Source: DATFLS01 sp964413425
GTDB taxonomy: Bacteria; Fidelibacterota; JAANXI01
DNA: 37,083 nt
Assembly (NCBI GenBank): GCA_964413425.1
Contig: CAYPST010000032.1
Span: 1 to 37,083, forward strand
Direction: 5' to 3'
The notes under the pieces were generated by a model that saw only the letters and a list, made by a program, of their open reading frames with translations, was not told where the DNA came from and ran no database searches. How positions within the stretch are numbered: the first letter of the stretch is position 1; every line of letters begins with the position of its first letter. The translations under genes were made by a program, and so were the position numbers. Shown one piece after another: positions 7,217 through 15,108 of the stretch.

Positions 7217-8842
7217 ATGAAGAGACACCGAATTCTATTCAATATTACAGGTATTTTCATTTTGGTATTCATATTCCTGAGTACAGCGACCCAGGCCCGT
7301 GAAGATGAAGAATATCAACAAATCATCGAGAGCAACACCTGGGTGGATAGTGCATCCGGCACGATGATCCCTGCAAAAAACCTGGCTCTGACCTGGCTGG
7401 ATGGCCACCAGCCGCTGGGCCGCGAAATCGCCACCTATATCTGGCATCATCCGGAACTCGGGCTGGGAGAGCGCAAGAGCTCCGGTATTTTACAGGATTT
7501 CCTGAAGCGCAGCGGATTCGAGGTGGAGGCAGGTGTGGCGGATCAGGAGACCGGATTTGTCGCCACCTGGGGCACCGGAAAGCCGGTCATCGGGTTTCAC
7601 GCAGAGTTCGACGCCCTGCCCGGATTAAGCCAGGTTGCCGGTCAGCCGGAACAGCAGGCGATTACCGACGAGGCGCCCGGTCATGGCTGTGGTCATAACC
7701 TGTTCGGGACCTATGGTTCTATGGCGGCGGTTGCCGTGAAGGAAGCTCTCCGGGAATGGGGTATCCGGGGAACGGTAAAGGTGTACGGCACCCCGGCGGA
7801 AGAAACGCTGGTGGGCAAAGCATTTTTTGTCAAATATGGCATCTACGAGGATGCGGATGTGGTGATTTCATGGCACCCGAGTGGGGACAATAAGGTGGTG
7901 TACTCCTCTTCCCTTGCCATGGATAATTTCAAGGTGCGGTTCACCGGCATTGCCGCACACGCCGCCTCGGATCCCTGGGAAGGCCGCAGTGCCCTCGATG
8001 CGGTGGAACTGATGAGCATCGGGATGAATTATATGCGGGAGCACATCCGGCCCGCCTCCCGGATTATGTCCTCTATCACCGATGGCGGCAGGGCCCCCAA
8101 TGTGGTCCCGCCGAAGGCGGAAGTGTGGTATTACGTCCGCTCACCCCATTACGAATACGTGACCGAATTAATGGACTGGACCAGACAGATAGCCGAAGCG
8201 GCGGCCATGATGAGTCAGACTGAGATGGAATTTCTCAAAATCACCGGGGTGTGGGAGTACCTCCCCAATAATGCCCTGGCCCGGGTGGGGAACCAGAATG
8301 TGGCGCTGATCGGTCCCCCTGAGTGGACTGATGAGGACCAGGCGGCCGGCGAACCCCTGGCCAAGACGAAAGGTGTTACCGAGCCGCCTTATTATTCGGA
8401 CAAAACAGAGCATCCCGATCTGGACGTTTCCTTCGAATGGGCCAGCAGCGGCGGCTCCATTGATGAAGCGAACACCAGCTGGGTGGTGCCCATGGTCCGG
8501 TTTGTCTCCGCCACCAAACCGAAAGGAGTGCCGGGACATTCCTGGCAGCAGGTGGCGGGTAACTGTCTGCCCCAGGCCTTCAAAGGCGCACTCACCGCAG
8601 CCAAATATATGGCCGCCACCGCCCTGGATCTGTTCCTGAACCCGGAGCTGGTGGAAGCGGCCTGGAAAGAACACGGGCAGAGTACCGAGCTGTATGGTCC
8701 CTTCGCCGATCCGGTGAAAGATCTGCCGGTGCCTACGTTTCAACTGATGCACGGGATGAAAGAGAGCGAAGTGCCCAAACAATGGGAGGATGAACCGTAT
8801 CCGTATCCTGAACTGCTGGAAAATTACCGGCTCGAGGGATGA
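7217..8842 (+). CDS. exported M20 family amidohydrolase (AbgB-like)
   Basis: A 541-residue zinc-type peptidase-family-M20 amidohydrolase. An N-terminal signal peptide (residues about 1-27, ending STATQA) predicts export to the periplasm. Metal-site segments are visible: FHAEFDALPG, GHGCGHNLFG, the catalytic PAEET, and WHPSGD. A dimerisation domain interrupts the catalytic domain in the middle. The closest family I recognise is p-aminobenzoyl-glutamate hydrolase subunit B, including the late segment ANTSWVVP, where AbgB has GDVSWV-type sequence. The substrate is probably an N-acylated or amide-linked amino compound but cannot be read from the sequence. TAGGAAG at 7206-7212 is the ribosome site. 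It appears to be transcribed alone. Confidence 0.88.
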   Translation: MKRHRILFNITGIFILVFIFLSTATQAREDEEYQQIIESNTWVDSASGTMIPAKNLALTWLDGHQPLGREIATYIWHHPELGLGERKSSGILQDFLKRSGFEVEAGVADQETGFVATWGTGKPVIGFHAEFDALPGLSQVAGQPEQQAITDEAPGHGCGHNLFGTYGSMAAVAVKEALREWGIRGTVKVYGTPAEETLVGKAFFVKYGIYEDADVVISWHPSGDNKVVYSSSLAMDNFKVRFTGIAAHAASDPWEGRSALDAVELMSIGMNYMREHIRPASRIMSSITDGGRAPNVVPPKAEVWYYVRSPHYEYVTELMDWTRQIAEAAAMMSQTEMEFLKITGVWEYLPNNALARVGNQNVALIGPPEWTDEDQAAGEPLAKTKGVTEPPYYSDKTEHPDLDVSFEWASSGGSIDEANTSWVVPMVRFVSATKPKGVPGHSWQQVAGNCLPQAFKGALTAAKYMAATALDLFLNPELVEAAWKEHGQSTELYGPFADPVKDLPVPTFQLMHGMKESEVPKQWEDEPYPYPELLENYRLEG

Positions 8843-9085
8843 CCTGCTCATGTTGTGTCCGGTCAGGTAAGCCTGCAGATACAATTGATCCTTCGGCCGA
8901 AGAAATTATTCGTGAGAAGATTTTACAGGAGAGAATCGTGAGCACATCCAGACATAGTCGAGATATCTCTTCCATGCACCAACCGGGTTTTTCACGCAGA
9001 ACCGCGATAAATGGACCTATACTGAATTGCACACAACGAGTTCTCAGGAATAAAGGTCAGTCAATACAGGCACTGATTCCATTAT
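8843..9085. other. noncoding region before the permease remnant
   Basis: No gene is recognisable. CACACAACGAGT at 9030-9041 resembles the end of the MITE-like element (CACACAACGGGT), but no matching partner end is convincing. Confidence 0.35.
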
Positions 9086-9253
9086 GTTCTTGCAAACAAC
9101 TGGCTCCAAAACTTTGTTTACCCGATTGACCTGGGACCGGGAGTGTTCCTCCTGGGCGGGTTCATCACACTCTTGATCGCTCTTATCAGCATTTGTGCGC
9201 CGGTGATGAAAGCCGCGCAGACCAACCCCACGGAGACGCTGCGGTATGAATGA
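9086..9253 (+). pseudogene. C-terminal remnant of a MacB/FtsX-type ABC transporter permease
   Basis: The frame ending in TGA 9251-9253 reads NNWLQNFVYPIDLG, then a hydrophobic helix (VFLLGGFITLLIALISIC), then PVMKAAQTNPTETLRYE. This is the hallmark end of the large 'putative ABC transport system permease' proteins of the FCB group, which finish in ...WLQ(D/N)FAYRI... and ...KAA..NP...LRYE. Full proteins are about 800 residues; only about 55 remain here. An in-frame stop at 9074-9076 and unrelated sequence upstream show that the rest has been lost. It is a deletion scar rather than a small gene, since there is no start with a ribosome site. Confidence 0.82.
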
Positions 9254-9254
9254 C

Positions 9255-9282
9255 TCGTCAATGGTCAGTGGTCAATCGTCAA
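9255..9282 (+). repeat. tandem 7-bp repeat, left arm (TNGTCAA)4
   Basis: Four contiguous heptamers TCGTCAA, TGGTCAG, TGGTCAA, TCGTCAA start two bases after the stop codon of the permease remnant. They are followed by TTGGGAAAAAGG. The same heptamers recur inverted at 9564-9591, so the two arrays form arms of a large inverted repeat. Confidence 0.85.
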
Positions 9283-9563
9283 TTGGGAAAAAGGAGACTG
9301 GAGACGGGAGACCGATACAGGGCAAACGGCAAAGGGCAAAAGCAAGCGATGCGAGAGGAAGGAGCAGGAAGAAACACCGGTTCGCAGTTGAGATTTGGCA
9401 AAGAGCAACATATCTCAAAAAGGGGCAAAAATTTGGACAGGAGACCGGAGTCCGCGCCGGGGGCGTCCCTCCGGGAGAGACGGGAGACCGGAACAGTATC
9501 GCGCAGAGCGCAGGGAGAATCAGGAACTGCATGCTATGTGTCATGAGTTCTGCGTTTTTCCAA
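9283..9563. other. interior of the inverted heptamer element
   Basis: Low-complexity sequence built from loose repetitions of GGAGAC(T/C/G)GGAGAC and GGGCAAA-type words. Frames open on either strand here have the composition of these repeats and match no protein I know. I regard it as noncoding. Confidence 0.55.
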
Positions 9564-9591
9564 CTGACAATTGACGATTGACAATTGACCA
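9564..9591 (-). repeat. tandem 7-bp repeat, right arm, inverted
   Basis: Contiguous heptamers CTGACAA, TTGACGA, TTGACAA, TTGACCA. Read on the minus strand they are TGGTCAA, TTGTCAA, TCGTCAA and TTGTCAG, the same motif as at 9255-9282. The flanks also pair (TTGGGAAAAAG on the left, CGTTTTTCCAA on the right), extending the inverted repeat. Confidence 0.85.
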
Positions 9592-9916
9592 CTAACAAAA
9601 TCCACACCGCCCGGCCCCGGGAATATGGGTGAGCGTTTTGGTGCGAAACATTCTCACAGGGGTACGACGAAGTACGCACCAGCTCCGATTGTCCGACGGT
9701 CGTTTCTTGCCTGCACTTGTGAACACTTGCCGGTTCTGGCTCCTCCTCGACTCATACCCACGGGCGTGGAACCACACCCAGGGAGTTCTGGTAAAGATCC
9801 CTCACCCCCTCGGACGACAGGGGGATTCGGGATGACACTTTCGTATTCTTGATCCGGTGTCCGAACGTGGATGTGATGCTTCCAACGTCCGATATCACAT
9901 GGAAACCCACCTGCAT

Positions 9917-9956
9917 GTCATCCCGAGTTCCGGTTTACCGGGACAAGGGATCTCTA
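9917..9956 (-). repeat. dispersed hairpin repeat, family 2
   Basis: Starts GTCATCCCGAGTTCCGG and contains a CCGGTTTACCGG palindrome, then AAGGGATCTCT. Read on the minus strand it is GGGATC...CCGGTAAACCGG...GGGATGAC, matching the copy at 24864-24901. It lies against one end of the decayed minus-strand gene. Confidence 0.65.
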
Positions 9957-9960
9957 CCGA

Positions 9961-10113
9961 GGATATAAGGAATCGATTACGCGACTCCCTGCGAAAACGC
10001 ACCAGCAATCCAATACTTCCGGATCTGATCAGCACTTGTAAGCACTTCCTTCCCTCCTTTCTCCCCAAAAACTGAGCAAGCTGAATAGCCAGATCCATTG
10101 CAAACTCTCCATA
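9961..10113 (-). pseudogene. possible decayed four-helix-bundle (23S rRNA intervening-sequence type) protein
   Basis: On the minus strand the frame reads EFAMDLAIQLAQFLGRKEG, then VLIRSGSIGLLVRF, then ESRNRFLIS. This resembles the S23/IVP four-helix-bundle family, which has FA..I..L..FL, then LIRSGTSIGAN(V/Y)REA, then ARS..DFI.K. One residue of the SGTSIG motif is missing, the start is absent, and both ends run into family-2 repeats (9917-9956 and 10163-10223). If the match is right, this is a fragment trapped between two repeats. The similarity is short, so the call is tentative. Confidence 0.4.
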
Positions 10114-10162
10114 CTCGCCATGACGCCCGTTCGCTGGTGAGGATGCAAGTGTGGCAGCAGGT

Positions 10163-10223
10163 TTGTCAGTGGGGATCCTTCCCCAACGGGATGCCTTTGG
10201 CACGCCATACTCAGGATGACAGA
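10163..10223 (+). repeat. dispersed hairpin repeat, family 2
   Basis: Runs GTCAGTGGGGATCCTTCCCC, then GGGATGCCTTTGGCACG, and ends TCAGGATGACA. The ends are a loose inverted repeat, and the GGGATCCTTCCCC and TCAGGATGACA words recur at 24864-24901. Noncoding. Confidence 0.65.
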
Positions 10224-10622
10224 TTTCTGCGGGGCCTTGTCATCTCACCTGGGAAGTTCATGTACAGAGTAAGTCCTTGACATATTTATACAAGTTTTCG
10301 GATATTATAACTACTCAAATGTTAAGAGCTGACATCAAAAAATTTTTTCGCACGGGGAGCCACACGTCTTTCAATTGCGGCATGTATACCTGTTTATCGA
10401 CAAATGCAGTCATCAGGCAACGAGGGCTGAAAACAGTCGCATGGAAGAGATAACGAAGTGCAATGGTTGCCAGACAAAGGGGGCTGGGAGTTATAAATTA
10501 CCGGTCACTCCCTATATACCTGTTCACTGATACATCAATAGAGGACATGGTGATAAAGAGAATTATAATGCATGGCAGGCAATGAAAACAGTAATTCAAA
10601 ACAACTCAGGGAGAATGAATTT

Positions 10623-11435
10623 ATGCATTACTCACCTACGACTCATTCGGTATCAGGACGCGTGAGAAATGGAATGCGAATAATCACATTTTTAGTAATC
10701 GGGGTGTTCCTGCTTTCGTGCGGCCGGCAAACCTCCGAGCAGGCCCAGCCGAATACGCTCACCCCGGCGGAGAAGGCGGAGGGCTGGCAGCTGCTGTTCG
10801 ACGGGGAGAGTTTCGACGGCTGGACCGGTCTGGGCAGAGATACCGTTCCGACCCAGTACTGGACTGTCCAGGACGGCCATCTCAACAAAATGGAAAGCGA
10901 TAAGGTGCCGACAGCTGCCGATGGCCAGCCGTTAACCGGCGGTGATATTATGACGGTACAGACCTACGAAAATTTCGAGCTGCAGTTCGACTGGAAAATC
11001 AGTCCCGGCGGCAACAGCGGAATTAAGTATAATGTCTCGGAAGAGCTTTCCACCTCTCATGAACCCCAATATGCCGCGCTGGGCTATGAATACCAGGTGC
11101 TGGATGACACGGGACACCCGGATGCCGAGGATCCCACCCATCGGGCCGGAGGGCTGTATGATCTTATTGCACCCAATGACAATAAGGAACTGGAGCCGGT
11201 GGGAGAATATAACCATTCCAGAATTGTGTTGGACGGGACCCACGGTGAACACTGGTTAAACGGGAAGAAAATCCTGGAATTCGACATTGATTCGGACGAA
11301 TTCAAACGGATCTTTGCAGAGAGCAAGTATGCCGATATCGAAGGATTCCGGGAGAAGAAGAACGGCCATATCGTGCTGCAGGATCACATTGATGCCGTCT
11401 GGTATCGGAATATGAAAATAAAAGTGCTCGACTAA
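10623..11435 (+). CDS. DUF1080 / 3-keto-disaccharide hydrolase-like lipoprotein
   Basis: A 270-residue exported lipoprotein of the PF06439 family, a concanavalin-like jelly roll. Members have been linked to cleaving 3-keto-glycosides after oxidation of the sugar at C3. The signal peptide ends in lipobox LLSC (Cys33), so the protein should be lipid-anchored. Family segments visible are GWQLLFDGESFDGW, NFELQFDWKISPGGNSGIKY, YEYQVLDD and EHWLNGKKI. I chose ATG 10623 because AGGGAG lies nine bases upstream; the frame extends further upstream, and ATG 10674 would also leave a complete signal peptide. It begins an operon with a Gfo/Idh/MocA oxidoreductase and a PmoA-like protein. The exact sugar is unknown. 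Confidence 0.88.
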   Translation: MHYSPTTHSVSGRVRNGMRIITFLVIGVFLLSCGRQTSEQAQPNTLTPAEKAEGWQLLFDGESFDGWTGLGRDTVPTQYWTVQDGHLNKMESDKVPTAADGQPLTGGDIMTVQTYENFELQFDWKISPGGNSGIKYNVSEELSTSHEPQYAALGYEYQVLDDTGHPDAEDPTHRAGGLYDLIAPNDNKELEPVGEYNHSRIVLDGTHGEHWLNGKKILEFDIDSDEFKRIFAESKYADIEGFREKKNGHIVLQDHIDAVWYRNMKIKVLD

Positions 11436-11528
11436 GCACATAATCGCTGATATATTCCCCTGCGCTTCTTTGCAGCGGAAGCCGGTGACTGGCTGGCATT
11501 CATCGGTCACTCGAAAGGATGTAATGCA

Positions 11529-12929
11529 ATGCGTAAACAATTATTCCGGTTTATGGCGGGATGCAGTGCAGTGTTGATGCTGGTGATTGGGGCATGTTCG
11601 CAACAGGAGAGACAGGCTATGAATTTCACAGGCGCCGAAAACGAGGTGAAGCTCATCACCCTGGATCCCGGGCACTTTCATGCGGCCCTGGTGCAAAAAT
11701 CCATGTATCACCAGGTGGATCCCGCGGTTCATGTCTATGCGCCGGAAGGCGAGGATGTCCGGCTGCATCTCCAGCGGATTGAACAATATAACAATCGTGA
11801 GACTGATCCCACCACCTGGCAGGAAGAAGTCTACATGGGACCGGACTACCTGGACAGGATGCTCCGGGAAAAGCCGGGAAACGTGGTGGTTCTGGCCGGG
11901 AACAACAAGCTCAAGACGAAATATATCTTTGCTTCCGTCGATGCCGGCTTGAACGTGCTTTCGGATAAACCGATGTGTATAGATCCGGCGGGCTTCGATT
12001 CATTGCAGCATGCGTTCACTCTGGCGGAACAGCGGGGGGTGCTGCTGTACGATATCATGACCGAGCGCTACGAGATCACCACCATGCTGCAGCGGGAATT
12101 CTCCATGATCGAACCCGTGTTCGGTTCCCTGCAGGAAGGGACGCCGGAGAATCCCGCCGTGACCAAGGAAAGTGTGCATCACTTTTTCAAATATGTGTCC
12201 GGGAGTCCCCTGCAGCGCCCGCCCTGGTATTACGACGTTGAACAGCAGGGAGAAGGCCTGGTGGATGTTACCACCCATCTGGTGGACCTCATTCAATGGG
12301 AGTGTTTTCCCGGTGAAATCATTGATTATCGTAACGGCATCGAGATGCTCTCCGCGGATCGCTGGGCGACCGAAATCACCCGGGAACAATTCGAGCGCTC
12401 CACAGGCGTGAGCGAGTTTCCGGACTATCTGCAGGAGGAGGTTGACGACAATAACATTCTCCATGTGTATGCGAACGGAGAGATGAATTACCGGATTAAC
12501 GGTATCCATGCAAAGGTATCCGTGGTGTGGAATTACCAGGCACCCGAAGGCGGCGACACCCATTATTCCATCATGCGGGGAACCAGATCAAATCTCATTA
12601 TCCGGCAGGGGGAAGCCCAGAATTATCAGCCGGAACTCTATATCGAACCGGTGCAGGGCGTTACGAAAGCCTCTCTGGAAGCACCGGTACAACAAGCCCT
12701 GGAGCAGTTAACGCAATCCTATCCGGGTCTGCAGAGCGAGCCAACAGCACAGGGCTGGCATGTGATCATTCCGGAGAAATATCGGGTGGGGCACGAAGCA
12801 CACTTTGCCCAGGTCACCGAAAAATATCTCCAATTCCTAATTGACGGCAGACTGCCGGAATGGGAAGTCCGGAATACGCTGGCAAAGTATTACACCACGA
12901 CCACAGCGCTGCAGCTTGCCAGAGAATAA
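11529..12929 (+). CDS. exported Gfo/Idh/MocA oxidoreductase with putative oxidoreductase C-terminal domain
   Basis: A 466-residue NAD(P)-type oxidoreductase carrying a lipoprotein signal (lipobox IGAC, Cys23), so it acts outside the cytoplasm. The Rossmann part spans about residues 38-165, with DKP at 146-148 in place of the more usual EKP. The catalytic segment GEGLVDVTTH contains Asp246 and His250. The C-terminal third matches the 'putative oxidoreductase C-terminal' domain of long FCB Gfo/Idh proteins. Exported members use tightly bound cofactor and are thought to oxidise sugar hydroxyls, for example at C3. With DUF1080 upstream and the PmoA-like protein 42 bases downstream, it probably supplies or resolves keto-sugars in the periplasm. 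AAAGGA at 11514-11519 supports the start. Confidence 0.87.
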   Translation: MRKQLFRFMAGCSAVLMLVIGACSQQERQAMNFTGAENEVKLITLDPGHFHAALVQKSMYHQVDPAVHVYAPEGEDVRLHLQRIEQYNNRETDPTTWQEEVYMGPDYLDRMLREKPGNVVVLAGNNKLKTKYIFASVDAGLNVLSDKPMCIDPAGFDSLQHAFTLAEQRGVLLYDIMTERYEITTMLQREFSMIEPVFGSLQEGTPENPAVTKESVHHFFKYVSGSPLQRPPWYYDVEQQGEGLVDVTTHLVDLIQWECFPGEIIDYRNGIEMLSADRWATEITREQFERSTGVSEFPDYLQEEVDDNNILHVYANGEMNYRINGIHAKVSVVWNYQAPEGGDTHYSIMRGTRSNLIIRQGEAQNYQPELYIEPVQGVTKASLEAPVQQALEQLTQSYPGLQSEPTAQGWHVIIPEKYRVGHEAHFAQVTEKYLQFLIDGRLPEWEVRNTLAKYYTTTTALQLARE

Positions 12930-12971
12930 CCAAAAGCACGTTAATTGAAAATGGTTGCCGAGGAGGATGCT

Positions 12972-14045
12972 ATGTCAACCAATAGATATGTTATACTTAC
13001 CATAGGTGTAACGATGGTTCTCGCTTTCATGGCCTGGGGTACACAGCAAGTCTTTGCGCAGGCCGGGGTACGGATTGTGCCGAAAGAATCGGAACAAAAA
13101 ATCGATGTCCTGATGGATGGTGAACTGTTCACCTCGTACATTCTGGATAGCAAATACGAAGTATTAAAGAAGCCGGCTCTCTATCCTTTGAAGTCGCCGT
13201 CGGGAGTGGAAATCACCCGGGGCTATCCGCTGGAATCCAAACCGGGAGAACGGGTGGATCACCCCCATCACATTGGTCTGTGGTTCAATTACGGTGATGT
13301 CAACGGTCTGGACTTCTGGAATAACTCCAGTGCCATTCCGGAGGATCGTCAGGACGAAATGGGCCATATTGTTCATTGGGGAGTCAATGAGGTCAAGAAC
13401 GGTGAGCAAAGCGGCGAGCTGGTGGTGACTTCGGGCTGGTTGAGCCCCGATAACCAGGTACTCCTGCGGGAAGAGACCCGGTTCGTGTTTCACAAGCGCC
13501 CCGCCGCCAGGGTCGTCGACCGGATCTCTACATTGACGGCAACAGGCCAGCGGGTAAGAATGCACGATAATAAGGAAGGCATGCTGGGCCTCCGCGTCAC
13601 CCGGGCGCTGGAATATCCCTCCGAGCGGCCGCTGCGGCTGACCGGCCCGGATGGTGAACCCATGGAAGAGCCTGTGCTGGATAACGAAGGCGTCAACGGG
13701 GAATACACGAGCAGTGAAGGCATCACCGGGGTGGAAGTCTGGGGAACCAGAGCCAAATGGATGAAGCTGTCCGGTGTTGTGGAGGGGCAACCCGTCACCG
13801 TCGCCATTCTGGATCATCCGGATAACGTCGGGTACCCCACCTTCTGGCACGCCAGAGCCTACGGCTTATTCGCGGCCAATCCCCTGGGGCAGGCAGTTTT
13901 TACGGAAGGAGACATGCAGTTGAACTACGAACTGCCCGCCGGGGAATCCGTGACCTTCAAATATCGGATTCTCATTATTCCCGGCAGAGATACCGCGGAC
14001 CAGGTGGAGCAGGAGTATCAGAAGTGGGTCAGGGAAACTACGTAA
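12972..14045 (+). CDS. exported PmoA-like (DUF6807) family protein
   Basis: A 357-residue protein with a signal peptide ending near residue 29 (VFA-QA). It belongs to the family annotated from its name as 'methane oxygenase PmoA', which is unrelated to particulate methane monooxygenase. The histidine-rich segment DHPHHIGLWFNYGDVNG and the late segment GYPTFWHARAYGLFAANPLG are typical. ATG 12972 is preferred because AGGAGG at 12961-12966 is five bases away; the longer frame from TTG 12945 reads through that site. Family members usually sit beside Gfo/Idh/MocA and DUF1080 genes in polysaccharide-degrading bacteria, as here. Its biochemical role is not established; the His cluster suggests a metal or sugar site. 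A terminator follows. Confidence 0.85.
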   Translation: MSTNRYVILTIGVTMVLAFMAWGTQQVFAQAGVRIVPKESEQKIDVLMDGELFTSYILDSKYEVLKKPALYPLKSPSGVEITRGYPLESKPGERVDHPHHIGLWFNYGDVNGLDFWNNSSAIPEDRQDEMGHIVHWGVNEVKNGEQSGELVVTSGWLSPDNQVLLREETRFVFHKRPAARVVDRISTLTATGQRVRMHDNKEGMLGLRVTRALEYPSERPLRLTGPDGEPMEEPVLDNEGVNGEYTSSEGITGVEVWGTRAKWMKLSGVVEGQPVTVAILDHPDNVGYPTFWHARAYGLFAANPLGQAVFTEGDMQLNYELPAGESVTFKYRILIIPGRDTADQVEQEYQKWVRETT

Positions 14046-14077
14046 ACCTTCGAATACGATAATCATCGCTTGAAAAT

Positions 14078-14112
14078 GGCGAGAGAGTCAGCCCGGCTCT
14101 CTCGCTTTTTTA
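14078..14112 (+). terminator. rho-independent terminator of the DUF1080 operon
   Basis: Perfect 9-bp stem GCGAGAGAG (14079-14087) / CTCTCTCGC (14097-14105) with a 9-base loop, followed by six T. It starts 33 bases after the PmoA-like stop codon and cleanly closes the three-gene operon. Confidence 0.93.
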
Positions 14113-14120
14113 TTGGTAAA

Positions 14121-14289
14121 TGAGTCTGTTTCGAGAACCAGAACGCCTCGTCCCGCAGGGATGCTCCGAAGTCCCAGAAGGATCCCGTTGGGGGAGTCCT
14201 TTCCCACAGGGATGCCTTCGGCACGGACCGTTGGGGGAGTCTCTTCGAGGCCTTCGGCTGAAAGATCTCCGGGGACAAAGATCATTTCG
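14121..14289 (-). repeat. dispersed intergenic repeat, family 1, copy B (inverted)
   Basis: Begins TGAGTCTGTTT and continues AACGCCTCG(T)CCCG, then AGGGATGCTCCGAAGTCCC. This matches the minus strand of the copy at 32684-32778. It ends at GGGACAAAGA, the inverse of TCTTTGTCCC in copies A and C. It is longer than the other copies because it contains an extra segment with GGGATGCCTTCGGCACG, a word shared with family-2 repeats. It therefore looks like a composite or nested repeat. Confidence 0.65.
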
Positions 14290-14735
14290 TGGGAGAGCCT
14301 CTGGCTCAGAAATCACCAAGAACATAAGGCAAAAATTTTCTGTTATTTCTCTGTCCCATCGATCCCATTCTGGGTCCTTTACGATCTCTGTCCGGGAGAG
14401 ATTCCGTCGGGGCAAGCTTCGAGTCAGAGGCTCTGCTTTGGAACGTATTCTAAGCACTCTCATTTTTCCAGGTTTCTTAGAAATTATTGAAATAGATATG
14501 TTTTTGATATGTTTTTTTGCTTGATTTCACGAATATATATTTTTACCCTTTACATACAAATCGATTAACAGCTGATATTTATGGCACTCAGAAGAAGTTC
14601 AATTGTTAAGGTTTTCCAGGTCGTAGGTAATACAAAAAGTGATTGAGTGTTGTATTGTAACAAATGTTCAAAAAATTAAGCATGCTATCTTTTGTTGAAG
14701 TGGCAATTTTCATTTGTTTCGAGGAGGCGATTTTT

Positions 14736-14792
14736 ATGGGGCATTTTCAAATGTTTTTAATTCCCTTTATTGCTTGTAACCCTGGCATGTAA
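14736..14792 (+). CDS. possible 18-residue leader peptide
   Basis: ATG 14736 is preceded by GAGGAGG at 14721-14727, eight bases away, one of the best ribosome sites in the window. The frame encodes 18 residues, MGHFQMFLIPFIACNPGM, and then stops. It could be a translated leader peptide or the start of a lost gene, since its ribosome site resembles that of the receptor gene at 15095. There is no family match, and very short frames can arise by chance. Confidence 0.25.
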   Translation: MGHFQMFLIPFIACNPGM

Positions 14793-14991
14793 ATACCGAT
14801 GTCTCAGTCCGGTTGCTCCTATACGGAACGTATTCTGTACCGGGAAGAGGGAGCCAGCCGCTCCGAAGAAATGGTATATCTGAATTTGTTGTGCCGGATT
14901 CCGTCTTTCAATGTATATCTGAGCAGGATTTTCGCTATAAAGTCTTATACCGGAGAGCAAATTATATAACGAGATTAGGTTGCTTACATAC

Positions 14992-15007
14992 ACCTGATAT
15001 ATCAGGT
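14992..15007. promoter_or_regulatory. perfect 16-bp palindrome, candidate operator
   Basis: ACCTGATATATCAGGT is an exact palindrome 101 bases before the receptor start codon. A dimeric repressor or activator could bind it. No regulator gene is adjacent to identify the protein. Confidence 0.45.
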
Positions 15008-15108
15008 ATAACGAAAGGGGGTGATACGAGGAAAGGATCAGGGTATAATATGGTCACTATTAACCAGCGAAAACACATTCCATTAACCAAGAATGGAGGA
15101 GGCGAGTA

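Larger units (their letters stand above)
9592..10622. other. repeat-rich intergenic region before the DUF1080 operon
   Basis: Contains several copies of the GGATGACA-type hairpin repeat (9808-9835, 9917-9956, 10163-10223) and a possible decayed gene on the minus strand (9961-10113). The last 350 bases are more AT-rich and include the upstream region of the DUF1080 gene. Short open frames on both strands show no family signature. Confidence 0.45.
14290..15108. other. long leader region of the TonB receptor gene
   Basis: No ordinary gene is found. The region is AT-rich from about 14480 to 14780. It holds an 18-codon frame with a strong ribosome site (14736-14792), then a perfect 16-bp palindrome at 14992-15007, and finally GGAGGAGG at 15095-15102 for the receptor. 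The unusually long leader suggests regulation of the receptor operon. Confidence 0.5.

Noticed and set aside
8845..9041. Second MITE copy suggested by GTTGTGT at about 8850 and CACACAACGAGT at 9030
   Set aside because: The two ends match only over a few bases and no target duplication is visible.
9272..9679. Open frames on both strands in the heptamer element
   Set aside because: Their residues simply follow the low-complexity GGAGAC and GGCAAA words; no start site or homology.
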